A stretch of DNA of 64,000 nucleotides from Azadirachta indica (taxonomy: Eukaryota; Streptophyta; Magnoliopsida; Sapindales; Meliaceae), in contig CM040440.1 of NCBI GenBank assembly GCA_022749755.1, positions 19,393,269 through 19,457,268 of the forward strand, in the 5' to 3' direction. The position numbers were made by a program, and so were the translations under genes. The notes beneath the pieces were generated by a model that saw only the letters and a list, made by a program, of their open reading frames with translations, had not been told where the DNA came from and searched no databases. Shown here one piece after another: positions 1 through 12,134 of this stretch (position 1 is the stretch's first letter; each line of letters begins with the position of its first letter).

Positions 1-942
1 TAAGCAAGTCTTGAGTTGGCAGTTAGCAGGATGTATGCACATTTTCTTTCATGTTGTTCGTTTTTGTTGAGTACTTTTATTATATATATGTGTATATATA
101 TATATATATTTATGTATTTTTTTATATTTTCTTATAAATAAATTAATTTAAAATATTAAAGTAATGATATGTAATTAATTAAATATAATATAAAAATCGT
201 AGATGTTATACATAACATAATGAATGCATATTATTATTATTATTATTATGTAGTAGGGGATGCAATAATAAAACGAATGCAGAGATATTGATCAATCAGT
301 TATTAATTTCATTCGTGAATTGGTAGTTTGGGAGGCTGTTGGAAACTTATTATTTGCTGAAAAGCATTATACTCTTAATCTAATCACAAAAGAATTTGAT
401 TTCGTACGAAACCCGCTTACTGATAAGATTGATATAACTGACCAAGGGAAATTGTTTGAGTTGTTGATAATTATCTATATGTAGTATTTTTTTATTATTA
501 AGACGCTGATTTTCAAAACTTGCACAAGACAAGATGAAAATGTCAAAGAGAAGAGTATCGATAGTTCTCGAGTGATTGTTTGCTGATATTAACGCCATTG
601 ATTGCAACGAAACATTTTTGTTATCTTCATTTTATAAAATGAAAAAAAAAAAAATATTAGTAACGAAACAGTAATTATTATTTATTATTTAATTATTTTT
701 CTATGCAGGGGAAGAGGATGACCAAGAGGATTGCGATTCACTGTATGTAATAACAAGTATTAGTTTGAAAATTATTAAATTAAAGTAGGAAAGGGTTTCC
801 ATTCCCCTAATGGTAAGGGCGTTTCATCATGGCCATTTGTTCTCAATCCAACACTGAAACAAACATATCATCGAATTAGACTTGTAAAAACAAACCAACC
901 GACCAACCAACTAAAAGTTAGCTCAATTTCATCATTAACATA
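1..942. other. AT-rich upstream intergenic DNA
   Basis: No convincing coding region. It holds TA-rich stretches near 84-112 and an ATT trinucleotide run around 229-249. The proximal 150 bases upstream of the GPX start codon presumably hold its promoter and 5' leader. No clear TATA box could be assigned. Confidence 0.5.
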
Positions 943-3147
943 ATGGGTGCTTCTGAATCAGTCCCTCAGAAATCTATCCATGATTTCACTGTTAAGGTAT
1001 TTTTTTTTCTTCTTTTTTCTTGTTAATTTTTTGTTCAGTGATGGTTGTGGTGAACAATAGGAATCATCTGGGTTTTGAGCAGGATAGCAGGGGAAAAGAC
1101 GTCGACCTGAGCATTTACAAAGGCAAGGTTCTCCTGGTGGTTAACGTTGCCTCCAAATGGTTGTTTTTTTTCTTCTTGTTCTATTCTGTTTTTCTTTCGG
1201 TTTGGGAATATTTCTTTCTTTATCTGATTTCTGGGTGACTTTTTTCGTCTGTGTTTGGCTGTGCTACAGTGGCTTTACTGATTCCAATTACACCCAGTTG
1301 ACTGATCTTTACAATAAGTACAAGGATAAAGGTTACTTCTTTTTCTTTTTAGCCTTTTCTATTGTTGGCTCATCTCCAATATGTGTTTCCTGATGGATTA
1401 TGCTAGTTTTCTTTTTCCGTGTGATGTTTGAAGTGCAGAATTTTATTCTAATTTTGTTGTTTGTGAAAAACCAACTCGATTTTTTCCTGTTATTGCTATT
1501 ATTACAAGCTATTCCGATATACCCTTGAAAATGATTCAGGGTGGTTTTTGTCTGTGGCATGAACTAATGGTCTAACAAAAATTTATGTTTTCATTTCTAA
1601 TGTCGTGTTAAGGATTGTATTATTTTATAATTGCTTTAATTTTGTAGTCACTGATTTGGACATTTTTGATTTGTATAACTTGCCTCAAATCTGTGTTGTT
1701 TACTCTGCGCTTAGCATATATATATCTTTCTCCTGTGCTTTTGTTGGCAACTCTGAGAATTTTTGTTTAACCAAATGATTTCAGGTTTTGAGATCTTGGC
1801 ATTTCCATGCAACCAGTTTTTGAACCAAGAGCCTGGGACGAGCCAGGAGGCACAAGAATTTGCGTGTACTAGATACAAGGCTGAATATCCAATTTTTCAA
1901 AAGGTAAATTAATTCTTATGATATAGTGTAATTGTAGTCATATTCTGGATTGCTTTATTTTTTTTGGAAATCAAACGATGACCAATCATTGAGTTCTTAC
2001 TGCAGTTTGATTTTTCTTTCTTACTTGTGTTTATTAATAACTTTCAAGCCATTTTATCTTGTTTTGAAGTTTGGCAATTTCGGACATGTGCTAAATGTGA
2101 GTGATTTGAAGTTATTAATGTTGATATAACATTTGTAGTTTGAAGTATGTAATGATTTCCTTGCATGCCCATTGTCCACCTTCACTCCAGTAGGAAAAGA
2201 GAGTCTCTGCCTTCAAAAGTTATCAAACTTGTAATAGATGGAAGAAGAACTGGCACAACTAGTTCAAAATTAATGTGGTCAAATTCATGAAGCTTTGGCA
2301 TTAAATTTAATGCTTACTTTATGCAAAATCACTTGAATTACTGGTAGAGAAGCAATTTTGCAATGTATCAAGTTGTAGGTGTGAATTTTCAGCTTGAAAT
2401 TTGTTTGGCATCTTGCTTGTTTTAGTTGATTTCATCTAGCTAAGCTGCAAAGTTTATTTTAGTTATGCACTACATCTTTATTCTGCAGGATGTCTTTCTA
2501 GATTCTTACCAACTAAGTATCTAGCGAAAATCCAGAAATCAAATATGCCTTTTGCTACGGTTCTTTGTAGTTGATGTTCACCTTTAGTGAGGGCGAAGCT
2601 CATTCATAGATTGTAGCTCTTTCACTTGCACAGTGTGTCATACTTTGAAAGTTTAGCTAGAGTCTAGGAGTTTTCACTTGCACAGTGTGTCATTCTTCAA
2701 AAGTTTAGCTAGCTTTTGGACTAGTTAGACTTGCATCCTTGCATTGATTGCTTAAAGTTATTCGACTCTATTTACTGCTACATTTTATTTAAAAGTACTT
2801 GTGTTTCATGATATATGTTGAATTCTCTTCATATTTAGGTACGTGTCAATGGTTCAAATGCAGCACCAGTGTACAAATTCCTGAAAGCAAACAAATCTGG
2901 ATTCTTTGGGTCTAGAATAAAGTGGAACTTTACCAAGTTTCTAGTTGACACAGAAGGGCGAGTGATTGATCGTTATGGCACAACCACTTCCCCGATGGCA
3001 ATTGAGGTACTCTGTGTGTATATGTGCACATATATATCTACTGTGTACTGGCAGCCATGTATGTTGTTGTTTTAATCAGTAAATTATTGTCATCCTTTTG
3101 GCTTTTGTGAGCAGGCTGACATAAAGAAAGCACTGGGGGAGGTTTAA
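943..3147 (+). CDS. GPX: Glutathione peroxidase, plant thioredoxin-dependent (non-selenium) type
   Basis: Reduces hydrogen peroxide and lipid hydroperoxides. Plant enzymes of this family take electrons mainly from thioredoxin. Exons by frame and splice sites: 943-996, 1083-1159, 1270-1331, 1785-1903, 2839-3006, 3115-3147, giving 170 residues. The peroxidatic Cys44 codon (TG|T) is split by intron 2, within motif VASKCGFT. Read unspliced, it looks like Trp. Also visible are FPCNQF (Cys73), Gln79 in NQEPG, Cys92 in the ACTR context (48 residues after Cys44, matching the resolving Cys of plant thioredoxin-type GPXs), and Trp133-Asn134 in KWNF of the catalytic tetrad. There is Cys, not Sec. No N-terminal transit peptide is evident, so a cytosolic (GPX6/8-like) form is inferred. 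Length fits the family (about 165-175 for unextended forms). Confidence 0.93.
2621..2713. repeat. Intronic tandem duplication (period about 52 bp)
   Basis: Inside GPX intron 4, a block of about 40 bases starting TTCACTTGCACAGTGTGTCA occurs at 2621-2660 and again at about 2673-2713, with a few mismatches. It does not touch coding sequence. Confidence 0.7.
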
Positions 3148-5617
3148 AAAGATATCCGAATGAGTTAATGAATTCAGTTCAGGATATGATAAGAGTAGAC
3201 AATGAAATGACAGTCTGTAGTAGTTCTATTTCCTCATATTTTGGTTCTAGTCCTGTTGCTAATTTTGTTGTTTTTATTGTTTGGTTCATGTAACAAAGTA
3301 TGTGTTGAGAATAATGATGTAATCAATTTTCGTTTATTCATGGAGTTGGGTACTGTTACATTTTAAAGGTTACTACTGACTTGGAGGGCGAAGACATTCA
3401 TTAGCTAGTTGTGCCTTTGAGACTATAGAATGTAATGTAGTAGTTGTGTTTTTGAAATTAGATTTGGGATGTTTTCTGAACTTTTGAAAGCTTTTCTGGA
3501 TTTATGATATGTAGGTCTATGGTGTGTTCCGAAATCTATCTGATTACTTGTGGACATCCTCATCATTTATAATTAGGGAGTTGAACAATTACAAACAGGT
3601 TCAGGTTCTTTGTCCCGTATGAAAGTTTATACATATATAAAAGTGTTATATAACATAGGACTTAATTCTAAAGGGTATGAAAATGTAACAATTATTTTTG
3701 AGGGATTAGAAAAGCGATTAATTAATTAATTAATTAATTATTTATTTATTTATTTTAGTTGTTGACGTCACTTAGAAAAAGACGACTATGTATTTTCGGA
3801 AATGGAAGATAGTGTTAGTCAAATGGAAAAGAGTTAGTCAATTTTAATGAGACTTGGGAAAATCAGTCGACAAACTTGATTTTTATTTGATATTGGAAGC
3901 AAGTACACTCACTGTGTAGTGTAATAGTTTAGTTGATCGCGTCCATAATATTTCTGTTTAAATTTAAAACGACATTGTCTTGTCAATCTGAAAATCAAAG
4001 TCAATGCAATTGAATTGCCAAAACTTTACCCGGACATACGCACTCAGTACTCACCTGGGCCTGCCCCCACTCGCCCTCCCTCAAGATTCCATTATGACAC
4101 ACTATATTACACGTGTCACCTTTCCACACCAGAAATTTAATCTCGAACTCGGAAGTTAGAAGTGTTCTGTAATAATAATAGATATGATATATTGTAACTG
4201 AAGTACTGAACAGCCAGCTGTTTGTGCACGTGTTGAATGTTATCTATAACATCTGTAACTGCATCATCTAGAGTAAAGCAAAGCAAAACAATTACAGCCT
4301 TCTATAACTATACGTATTCCCATAATAAGTGGCCGGCACCCATGTCACATAACTATGCATACATATACATACTTATTAAAGGGTGCATGTTTTATTAAGT
4401 TAATTGTATTATATGTTGTCGATTAGATTGTCTGTTATATATATATATATTATCTCAACTCGGCATATCTTTATAAAATTCCAAGGGAGATTTTTCCCAT
4501 CCAAGTCAATTATAACTCCGAATATTTCTTTAGGCTAATCTCTTCTTTTTTATTTTTTAATTATTGCGATGAATGATGATTGATATTGATATATATATAG
4601 TTCTTTGAATGGATAAAACTAAATATTCTATGATGACATTTGATAAACCAACCATTCTTGGCATCTGTATACATGTTCATCATGATCATATTTTGGTTGC
4701 CTCATGATATCTGAACATTCTCGAATAACCAACAATTTAATTAGTATTTTAATATCGATTAATTAGAATATATATACATATATATATATATATATGTCAG
4801 TTTCATAGTGGTCACTCATATCATAAATGGACAACACGTAATTGCAAACTCATGTTATTTATTAAAATATAATGTTAGTATAACTAACAAATTATTGTTT
4901 GTGGTACTGATGAGTATTATTAATTAATTTGACTCAAGATGTATTAATTCTCAATATTTATAGTACTATATATATATATATATATAACTGAAATATATAT
5001 AAATGAAAGTATTATTAAGTCGTAGCTTTCATGCACACATATGGGGTCTCTTCTCATAATTAATTGTGGTTGTGGAAAGCAAGCAAGATAAGAAGGAATA
5101 TCTTTGGTGGCATTTACAAAACCAAACCAAACCGAACCGAACAATAACCTTCCCATTTAGCCAAAATTTTGCAATTAATATATAGTACTACTAAATGCTA
5201 ATAACAAAGCATTATATTTAATTCATTGTACCAACATAATTATAAATAAAAAGTGAATTAATTAAGAATTGTGCATGAACATCACAATATTACATTGGAA
5301 ATCATGCTATCCAGACTCTTTAAAGAAAGCTGCTGCCAATGACTAGTCTTTATCAGGATATGGCTTGGCTAGGAGACAAGCTAATATTGGTCTGCTTTGT
5401 CTTTTCATTTCAACGATGGGTCCTTTCCCATTTCCCTAACCAGGCCCCAATATTTTTCACTCACCACAAATCTCCTCCCGCATATCTTGCACAGGGAGTA
5501 CTACTACTTCTCCCCCTATACATAAGACCCTAACTCCTCCCAAGAACGCTTTAAGTTCCACAATTACTTATAACCCTTCAGAATTGAGGCACTCTCAACG
5601 TTAACTCAAGCTTTGAT
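3148..5617. other. Intergenic region between GPX and first DVL gene
   Basis: Holds the GPX 3' UTR (roughly to 3350), a TTAA/TTTA repeat at about 3718-3757, and TA microsatellites near 4435-4451, 4768-4796 and 4968-4986. The 5' flank of the small peptide gene follows. Short open frames here are AT-rich and resemble no protein family. Confidence 0.5.
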
Positions 5618-5758
5618 ATGGCTACAAGCACGTTTTCAGTGAGGAACATGAAGATTCGATCATGGAGAAAGTTTTCAAAGCATATCCGAGAGCAAAGGGC
5701 ACGGCTTTATATCATATGGAGGTGTTCTGTAATGCTCCTATGCTGGCATGACCAGTGA
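5618..5758 (+). CDS. RTFL: DVL/ROTUNDIFOLIA-like small peptide 1
   Basis: A 46-residue intronless peptide. DVL/RTFL peptides are plant-specific, plasma-membrane-associated regulators. Overexpressing them changes organ shape and restricts polar cell proliferation. Evidence is the C-terminal RTF domain at about residues 20-45: [15 protein letters not shown] followed by MLLCWHD, with the conserved Arg-Ala-Arg core, Cys36 and Cys42, and the terminal CWHD. The N-terminus is basic (RSWRKFSKH), as usual for the family. The ATG at 5618 is the first in frame that gives a normal family length. A closely related second copy lies at 11113 on the same strand, so the pair probably arose by tandem duplication. 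Being under 50 codons, it would be missed by ordinary gene callers. Which family member it is cannot be settled from the window. Confidence 0.9.
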   Translation: MATSTFSVRNMKIRSWRKFSKHIREQRARLYIIWRCSVMLLCWHDQ

Positions 5759-6078
5759 TTTTTTTGTTGATGGGCCTACATGGACTCAACCGCAAGCAAG
5801 AAGCAACAGACAGTGGAGATTTCAATCCTAAATAATAAACTCACTATATATATGTATGAGTACGAACTGCAAGCTTTTGAAGGTTTGGAATTGGGGAGGA
5901 GTAGGCTATTATTAGGGTTTAAGTTTAGTAAGGGTGCTAGCTAGGGTTACAGTTCAAAGAGAAGAAACAGAAGAAATCCAATCAAACACAGCAGAAATGT
6001 CCAGTACTAGTCTTGTGTGATTGTATTAGTAGGTGTATGCTAATGTATTTTATACATTACACAGCTGATAATCTATAC

Positions 6079-6111
<33 letters not shown>

Positions 6112-9100
6112 TTCAATTTCTTGGAAATTTGTATCTTCAGTTCTTTCTTTTCTTCTTCTTTGGCATTTAGTCTACCATTGGTTATTGGGACTAATGGAGA
6201 TCCAATCATTTGCCAGCGAAGCCTGGAATAAAAATCCACGCCCATAGTTGGTTAGGAAGTACAAAAGACACCAAAATGTCATACTCTTCTATATACATCA
6301 CCTACAACTTAGTTCCTACCAAAAACACCCAGCCTTTACACGCTCTTGTATATTGATCAAAAACATATTATATGCATTGATAGAGTAACATCAGTCTACT
6401 AGCTTGATTTAAAACATAATTAAACACACAACAAACATTAGCACACATTACAAATATGAGCAAACATTCAAATATGTGGAGGATACTATATTTAATTTTT
6501 AATACTCTGAAATGATCTGTCTACAGGTTTGAAATTAATTATATGACCTTTTATATAAATGATTATCATTCAAGCAAGTGGGTCTCTTATTTAAAAGTTG
6601 GAAACAGCTACACATATTTATATTGCTTTTCGGCGTGCTTGCTGGTTTTTATAAATATATATGTGTGTCTTAAAATCTGAATAAAAAAATCAGAAAGTTT
6701 CTCAACGGCTTATATATACACTGAATTACAAAGTCAAGATATAATCAGTGTATTGATTTTCACAATCTTTTATGTTGCAACAACTTTTTGAATAGTAAAA
6801 AGAATACAAATATCTAACATAAATTCTTTATATATATACATATACAAACACATTCGTGAAGGCGATTCACCGCTGACATATATGTGAAGGACATTGATTA
6901 ATGTTTGAATCATTCATTTCCTTTTGCATTGAAAAATTTTCCTAAAGTAAGATGACGATTGATCTATATATATATATATATATATGTTAGAAAATAAATT
7001 GTAAATGTAGTGCTATTTTATACTTATTAATTGTATATTAATAAGCACTATTGCAGTACTGGCTGAAGAAAAACCGATACTCGAACTATATGGCACATGA
7101 TTAACCTCATTCTCTCCCTAGCAAGCAATACATTTTCATTTCAGAGGCCAAAACCTAAGCCTTATTAAGAAAATAATTACAGTATAAAAATGGGAAAAAA
7201 ATATAACAGCATAACTAAATAGAAGAGCGGAGGCATATTTCACTAAGTTAGGAAGAAAGATTACAAAGATTTGAAGAGATGAATTACAACTGAAGTAATT
7301 AAAAAGTCCTCTTAGAGCAGATATATATTGAAGTGCAAGCGATAAGCCCAGTAAGTTTTATTTATTAATCTAAGGTTAGGAGTTGGGGATATGATCATTT
7401 ACCAAATTAAAACTAGAAATAAAGAAACGAATAGAGCTTTAATTTTGATTTGTAATTTGGCATGAGCAAGCTAGCCTTATTTATTAATTAATTAATTAAT
7501 GGTATCAAATTAATTAAACACTTGAAAGGAGTTCGTATTTATGTTGATTTCTCGAATTTCATCATTACTTCCCCTAAAAATAAGATGTAAATCTTGTACA
7601 TATGTATTGGAAATGAATCTAAATACCATGCAATTGGCTTAATTAATGGAAAGCAATACCAGACAATTAATTGTTTAAACTTCTTAGGTACAATGCCAAA
7701 TATTTGATCAACTGGAAAAAAGAGCTCGATCGGAAATGAATTATGAATGCAAATATATGCATGCAGATCAATTTGAACATCTGGATACGAAAATCGAAAT
7801 TCGAAGTTGGAAATTAAGGATCAATATTGTGTCTGATTCTGAGAGGGTACACGCCAATATGTGCCAGTCTGTCATGAGACAGCTGACTGAAGACAAATTA
7901 ATTATAATGTTAATATACAACAGTTTGGAATGAAATATCTTTTAGTGTAATCAAATATTTACCTAAAGTATCTGTAGGTGTTCGTGTTGATCTTGATCCC
8001 TAGAAAAAATATCTCTTGATTTTAATCCCTTAACTTAAAAGATACATGGAAATATATTATAAGATTTCACAGTCATGCATACGACGGTTGTAAAATTTAT
8101 ATCTGGAAACAATGTTCGAAGGGCGAGTTATTCGCTTCAACTTCTTGGGTGCTAATATGTGCTTTTTTAAGATTTTGCTTTTAATAAAAGCTTTCAAAAA
8201 GTTAAAAGAGAAATGTGGACTAGCTATCAGGGATATAGTGCCAAGTCTAATTTCTTTTCAAAATATCTTGCATAAAGCAACAGTTTTGGGAGAAAAAGCT
8301 TCCATATAAGTTATTCTTGTGCAAAATAGTCAATATTACAACTTAAAAATCTTGTTAACAGAAGTGACATACAAATTTTTAGGTGTGGGTGTTGACATAT
8401 ATGATCTTTTGAATTGCAGATTTGATGCAAAGCAACACTTTTTTGCTTAAAATCGGTCTTATTTGCAGCTAATCTGTGTTGATTTGTAGAAGGGAAACTC
8501 AAAATAATAATAATAAGATAATCTCTATGAAAAAGAAGAAGAACAAGAAGAAGAAATGTGTTGACTCTTTAGTGGAAGAGAGTCCCAACAAAATTAGCTT
8601 GAGCAACTGCAAAGTAAAATTAATCGACAAACACATGAGGTGAGATAATTTTTCCTCCTGATTCTAAGTCTAAGCTGCCACAAACAAAAGATTATTTACA
8701 TTCTAGTCAAATAACTAAGAGTAACAAGTATCAAATGAGATGTTTATCAAAATTCAAATCAAATTATCCATAAAAATATTTAATTCATATAATGATTACA
8801 ATATTTATCCCGTACATTGTCATCATCTTTCACGTTTACTTAACATGTATATTTTCTTGAGCTACATATTAATAATTAACTTAACCTAATTTCTTTTAGT
8901 GACCTTTATAAGCACATTAAATGCAATTAATAAGATCATCTCCATATCCCTAATTAATATTGTTACATTTTTGTTGCATATGAACTTCGCACGTACGATC
9001 GAGGAAGATAAATGGTAATTAAGTGACTTTTGGGCCCTTTCCTTTCACACGTGTAATTTGCGTTCATTCATTGCATATATATATATATATATATATATAT

Positions 9101-11112
9101 GATTCTAATATTCAACTTCTTCTGTTGATTGTACAAATGAATCTCCATTATCTACAATAGAAAAGAAAAGAAAATCCTACCCGACAGCTTGGATTTTTAT
9201 TGAATTGCATGCATTCAAATGCATATCCACATTATTCTCATAGTCGTCGACGTTGAACAATTTTTTCTAGGTGTTGCTCTCTCACGTGTGCATTTCCTAA
9301 TCATCACATTCACTCTCAATTCCTCCACTAAGTACTACTGTAAATGTCCAACCTGTAATTGGGGTCACAAACCATTTGATCCATCCAAATTAATTTAGCA
9401 TTTATATATTTTCACATTAAAATTTTGTACCCGTTAATGGTCTTTATATTATCTCTTTGATATTTTTCCAAGTTTGAGATAAGGTATTGCGAATGAACTT
9501 TCCTCATTGCCAAACTTTATGAGTACACAAGACTCAGAATCCCACGTGGCCTGAAACCTCCAAGAGAATCTTATGAACGGTTGAAAATGACTCAAGAGAA
9601 TACGTGTGACGAGCTCAGACCACTGATTCAGAAGGGTTGGCCCAGAAGGATCCAATGTGTCTGTAATTATGGTTGCAGAAGGCCATTAATATTGTTGAAG
9701 GTGAGGGGTCGGGAGTCGTGCATGCCTGCTGCTGAATGCTTAAAGATAAGGAAGTAGGGTAGAGCAAGATGAGGTGCACGTAAATGGAATTTGAGCTTAT
9801 TAATACCATGACAACAAACGATAAGTGGAGGGCATATGTCGGATTGACTAAGAAGATGTAATGGTTTTAAGTTGCTCAGACATGTGCACGTGATGATCGC
9901 GTAAAGTAGTTATGAGCTGCTTAAACTTGACTTGCTGCCTGTTTTTTTAATGTTTCCATGGTTATGTACATATCTTCTGCCGTCGCCTTCAATGAATTAA
10001 ATAATCTTGACATAATGCAAACTTAGGATTATCCATAATCAAGCAAGAAAGCAATAGTGACTATAATTAATTTATGTTAGTAGAAAAATTGCCACCAAAA
10101 TTTCGGAAAAGTGCAAGAAGAATAGAGCGGTGGTGGGCAACATAAGTTTTATATATATATATAGGGTATGTTCATTTATATGTACTTAGTTTATTTATTA
10201 TTGGTTAATCTATATAATTAAGGTTGACCCTTGATTATTTATCAAATAATAATGCCTCGTGTAACATTAAGAAACTAAAAAATTATAGTACCATTTTCCT
10301 GTACATGAAGTTTATCAATGCTACGCGTTAGTAGAATAACTAACAATTTGATTAAATATTACTAAAGTACAAGAGTCAGTGTTTGACAATGTCATCTATA
10401 TCATAAATGATGTAAAAGTAACAAGTTCAAGATAATACTAAATTATATGTAATACCTAACAATGATTAATTGGCTTATTAATTTATTATTTCTTTTTCTT
10501 TATATAGGTTTTAATATTTGATGAATTTAGATATCTTAGTTTAAGTGTGGGAGCTTTCAAAGAAAGTTTATTTCACATAAAATTCATTTTTGCTATAGTT
10601 TTCATTCAGGCATATATATATATATATATGTATATATAGTACAAGTTGTTATGAAATTGAATTAGCAAAGAAAATGAAATTTAGCAAATTATAAATGTGG
10701 GGTGCAATGTATGTGTACATAAAAAGTGGGCATATATATGATACATGTATCCATGGGAGACAGACAGGGGATGACCCTCAATAGAGAAAGCCGATGACAA
10801 GTCGTTATCGGGATGGTTTGGCAAAGCAGACAACGCGATACCCTCTGCTTTATTGGCTTTTTCCTTCAACGTTTGTCAACCACCACATAAACATTGCACG
10901 CCTTTCTTCTCACATATCTTCTTCAACTCTTCCTCTTCACTTCCCTCTATAAAATATATATATATATATATATATATATAAGAATCATTCAAAACCACAA
11001 AATTAACAAGAAGAAGTATTCATTCAGCTACTCTAAATCCTTGTCTCTCATTCTAATTCCAGTAATTTGCAGTTTTCAGTTTGAGATTATTATTATTATT
11101 ATTATTATTATT
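5759..11112. other. 5.3 kb intergenic DNA between the two DVL genes
   Basis: AT-rich, with no gene recognised. TA (partly CA) microsatellites lie at about 6075-6111, 6964-6985, 9077-9101, 10611-10629 and 10951-10981. There is a TTAA run near 7481-7500 and a GAA-rich stretch near 8530-8556. The longest open frames (60-70 codons) have no recognisable domain and lean on AT-rich low-complexity sequence. The last 300 bases should include the promoter of the second DVL gene. Confidence 0.45.
10948..10955 (+). promoter_or_regulatory. Candidate TATA box of second DVL gene
   Basis: TATAAAAT sits 165 bases upstream of the peptide start codon, after a CT-rich stretch and directly before a long TA repeat. 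The repeat makes the exact core-promoter position uncertain. Confidence 0.35.
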
Positions 11113-11114
11113 AT
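11084..11114. repeat. ATT trinucleotide microsatellite in 5' leader
   Basis: About nine consecutive ATT units run directly into the ATG of the second DVL gene, so repeat-length change would alter its 5' leader immediately upstream of the start codon. Confidence 0.8.
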
Positions 11115-11238
11115 GGCAGCGTTGAGGAGCATCAAGTCCCGGTCATGGCAGAGGTGCTCTAAGCAAATCAGGGAGCAGCGTGCACGCCTTTATATTATAT
11201 GGAGATGTTGTGTAATGCTTCTGTGTTGGCATTGCTAA
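11113..11238 (+). CDS. RTFL: DVL/ROTUNDIFOLIA-like small peptide 2
   Basis: A 41-residue intronless peptide of the DVL/RTFL family, the same class of plant growth-regulating peptide as the gene at 5618. The RTF domain at about residues 16-41 reads [17 protein letters not shown] then VMLLCWHC. It shares [14 protein letters not shown] exactly with the first copy and ends Cys-Trp-His-Cys where copy 1 has Cys-Trp-His-Asp-Gln. The in-frame open reading region extends upstream to about 10894, but that part translates TA and ATT repeats. The internal ATG at 11113 begins the basic N-terminus (RSIKSRSWQRCSK) that aligns with copy 1, so it is the chosen start. A hexanucleotide repeat lies just 3' of the stop codon. 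Confidence 0.9.
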   Translation: MAALRSIKSRSWQRCSKQIREQRARLYIIWRCCVMLLCWHC

Positions 11239-12134
11239 GCTCTTCTCATCAATCAACAGCTGCAGCAGCACAAGCACAAGCACAAGCACAAGCACAAGCA
11301 CAAGCGCAAATGGAGGTTTTTACTTACTCATCATTCAAACTAATTTTGAAGATAAACGAGTACTTTTGGATGAAGGCACGAAAATGTCCAGTATTCTTGC
11401 CAGTTGTAATTTACTTTTAATTTGTATTATACATAAAAAAAAGCCTGATACTGTGACCTCTCTAGAACCCGCTCTTGCTCAGGTTCTTTCGATCCCATCT
11501 TCTGTCTAATTAATTCGCTACTCTTAAATGGATTATCATATTGTCAGTTTTCACAGATAAGGCTCACTATATATAAAAATCATTAATCGAAAGGTACGAT
11601 TTTTAATTTTCGAATTTCAGTAGAAATGCAGCACCTTTATTTTTTTTCTTTTTTATCTTTTTTATTACACAAATCTTCGTAACCATATCATATACTTTCT
11701 TTCCACCTGGAATGTAAGATCTGCTCAATAACAAGTTCAAGTTCCAAGAGCCAACTTCAATCTTCAGTGGACCAAACAATAAGTGAACAACGAGCCTTCA
11801 GAGGTCAATGCTGGTAGCAAAAGGGCCACTTGTTATACCGCAGTTTGCATAAAACGTCATCACTCATGCAACAATCAGAGAGTAATACTATTCGAGAAAC
11901 AGCTTTCTAATGACTTCATTTAAAACTAGACTGTACAACATAGCCCATTAGCTATTATGAATGCAAAGCGTTTAGAATGTGTTCAACCGATAGAAATAGA
12001 AAATGATTGACAAAATAGTAAGCTCTTTACCAGAGCTAAAACTCGATCCCCTGACCTAAAGTTACCCACTATACATGACATATGACAAAAAGTCCTCTTA
12101 ACAGTTTCTTCATTCTGGCATCTTCCAAAACTTA
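11239..12134. other. Intergenic region between convergent DVL and CUE genes
   Basis: Convergent gene ends: 3' UTR of the second DVL gene on the left and 3' UTR of the CUE-domain gene on the right. The hexanucleotide repeat is the only distinct structure. No gene seen. Confidence 0.5.
11268..11309. repeat. CAAGCA hexanucleotide repeat in DVL 3' UTR
   Basis: About six tandem ACAAGC/CAAGCA units, the last with one substitution (GCGCAA), 30 bases after the DVL stop codon. In another frame it would encode an Ala-Gln run, but no gene supports that frame. Confidence 0.85.

Noticed and set aside
10894..11112. In-frame upstream extension of the second DVL peptide to 114 residues
   Set aside because: It translates TA and ATT microsatellites. 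The internal ATG at 11113 aligns with the start region of the first DVL copy and gives the normal family length.
11199..11420. 73-codon frame with an Ala-Gln repeat
   Set aside because: It begins inside the DVL coding region in another frame and consists mostly of the hexanucleotide repeat.
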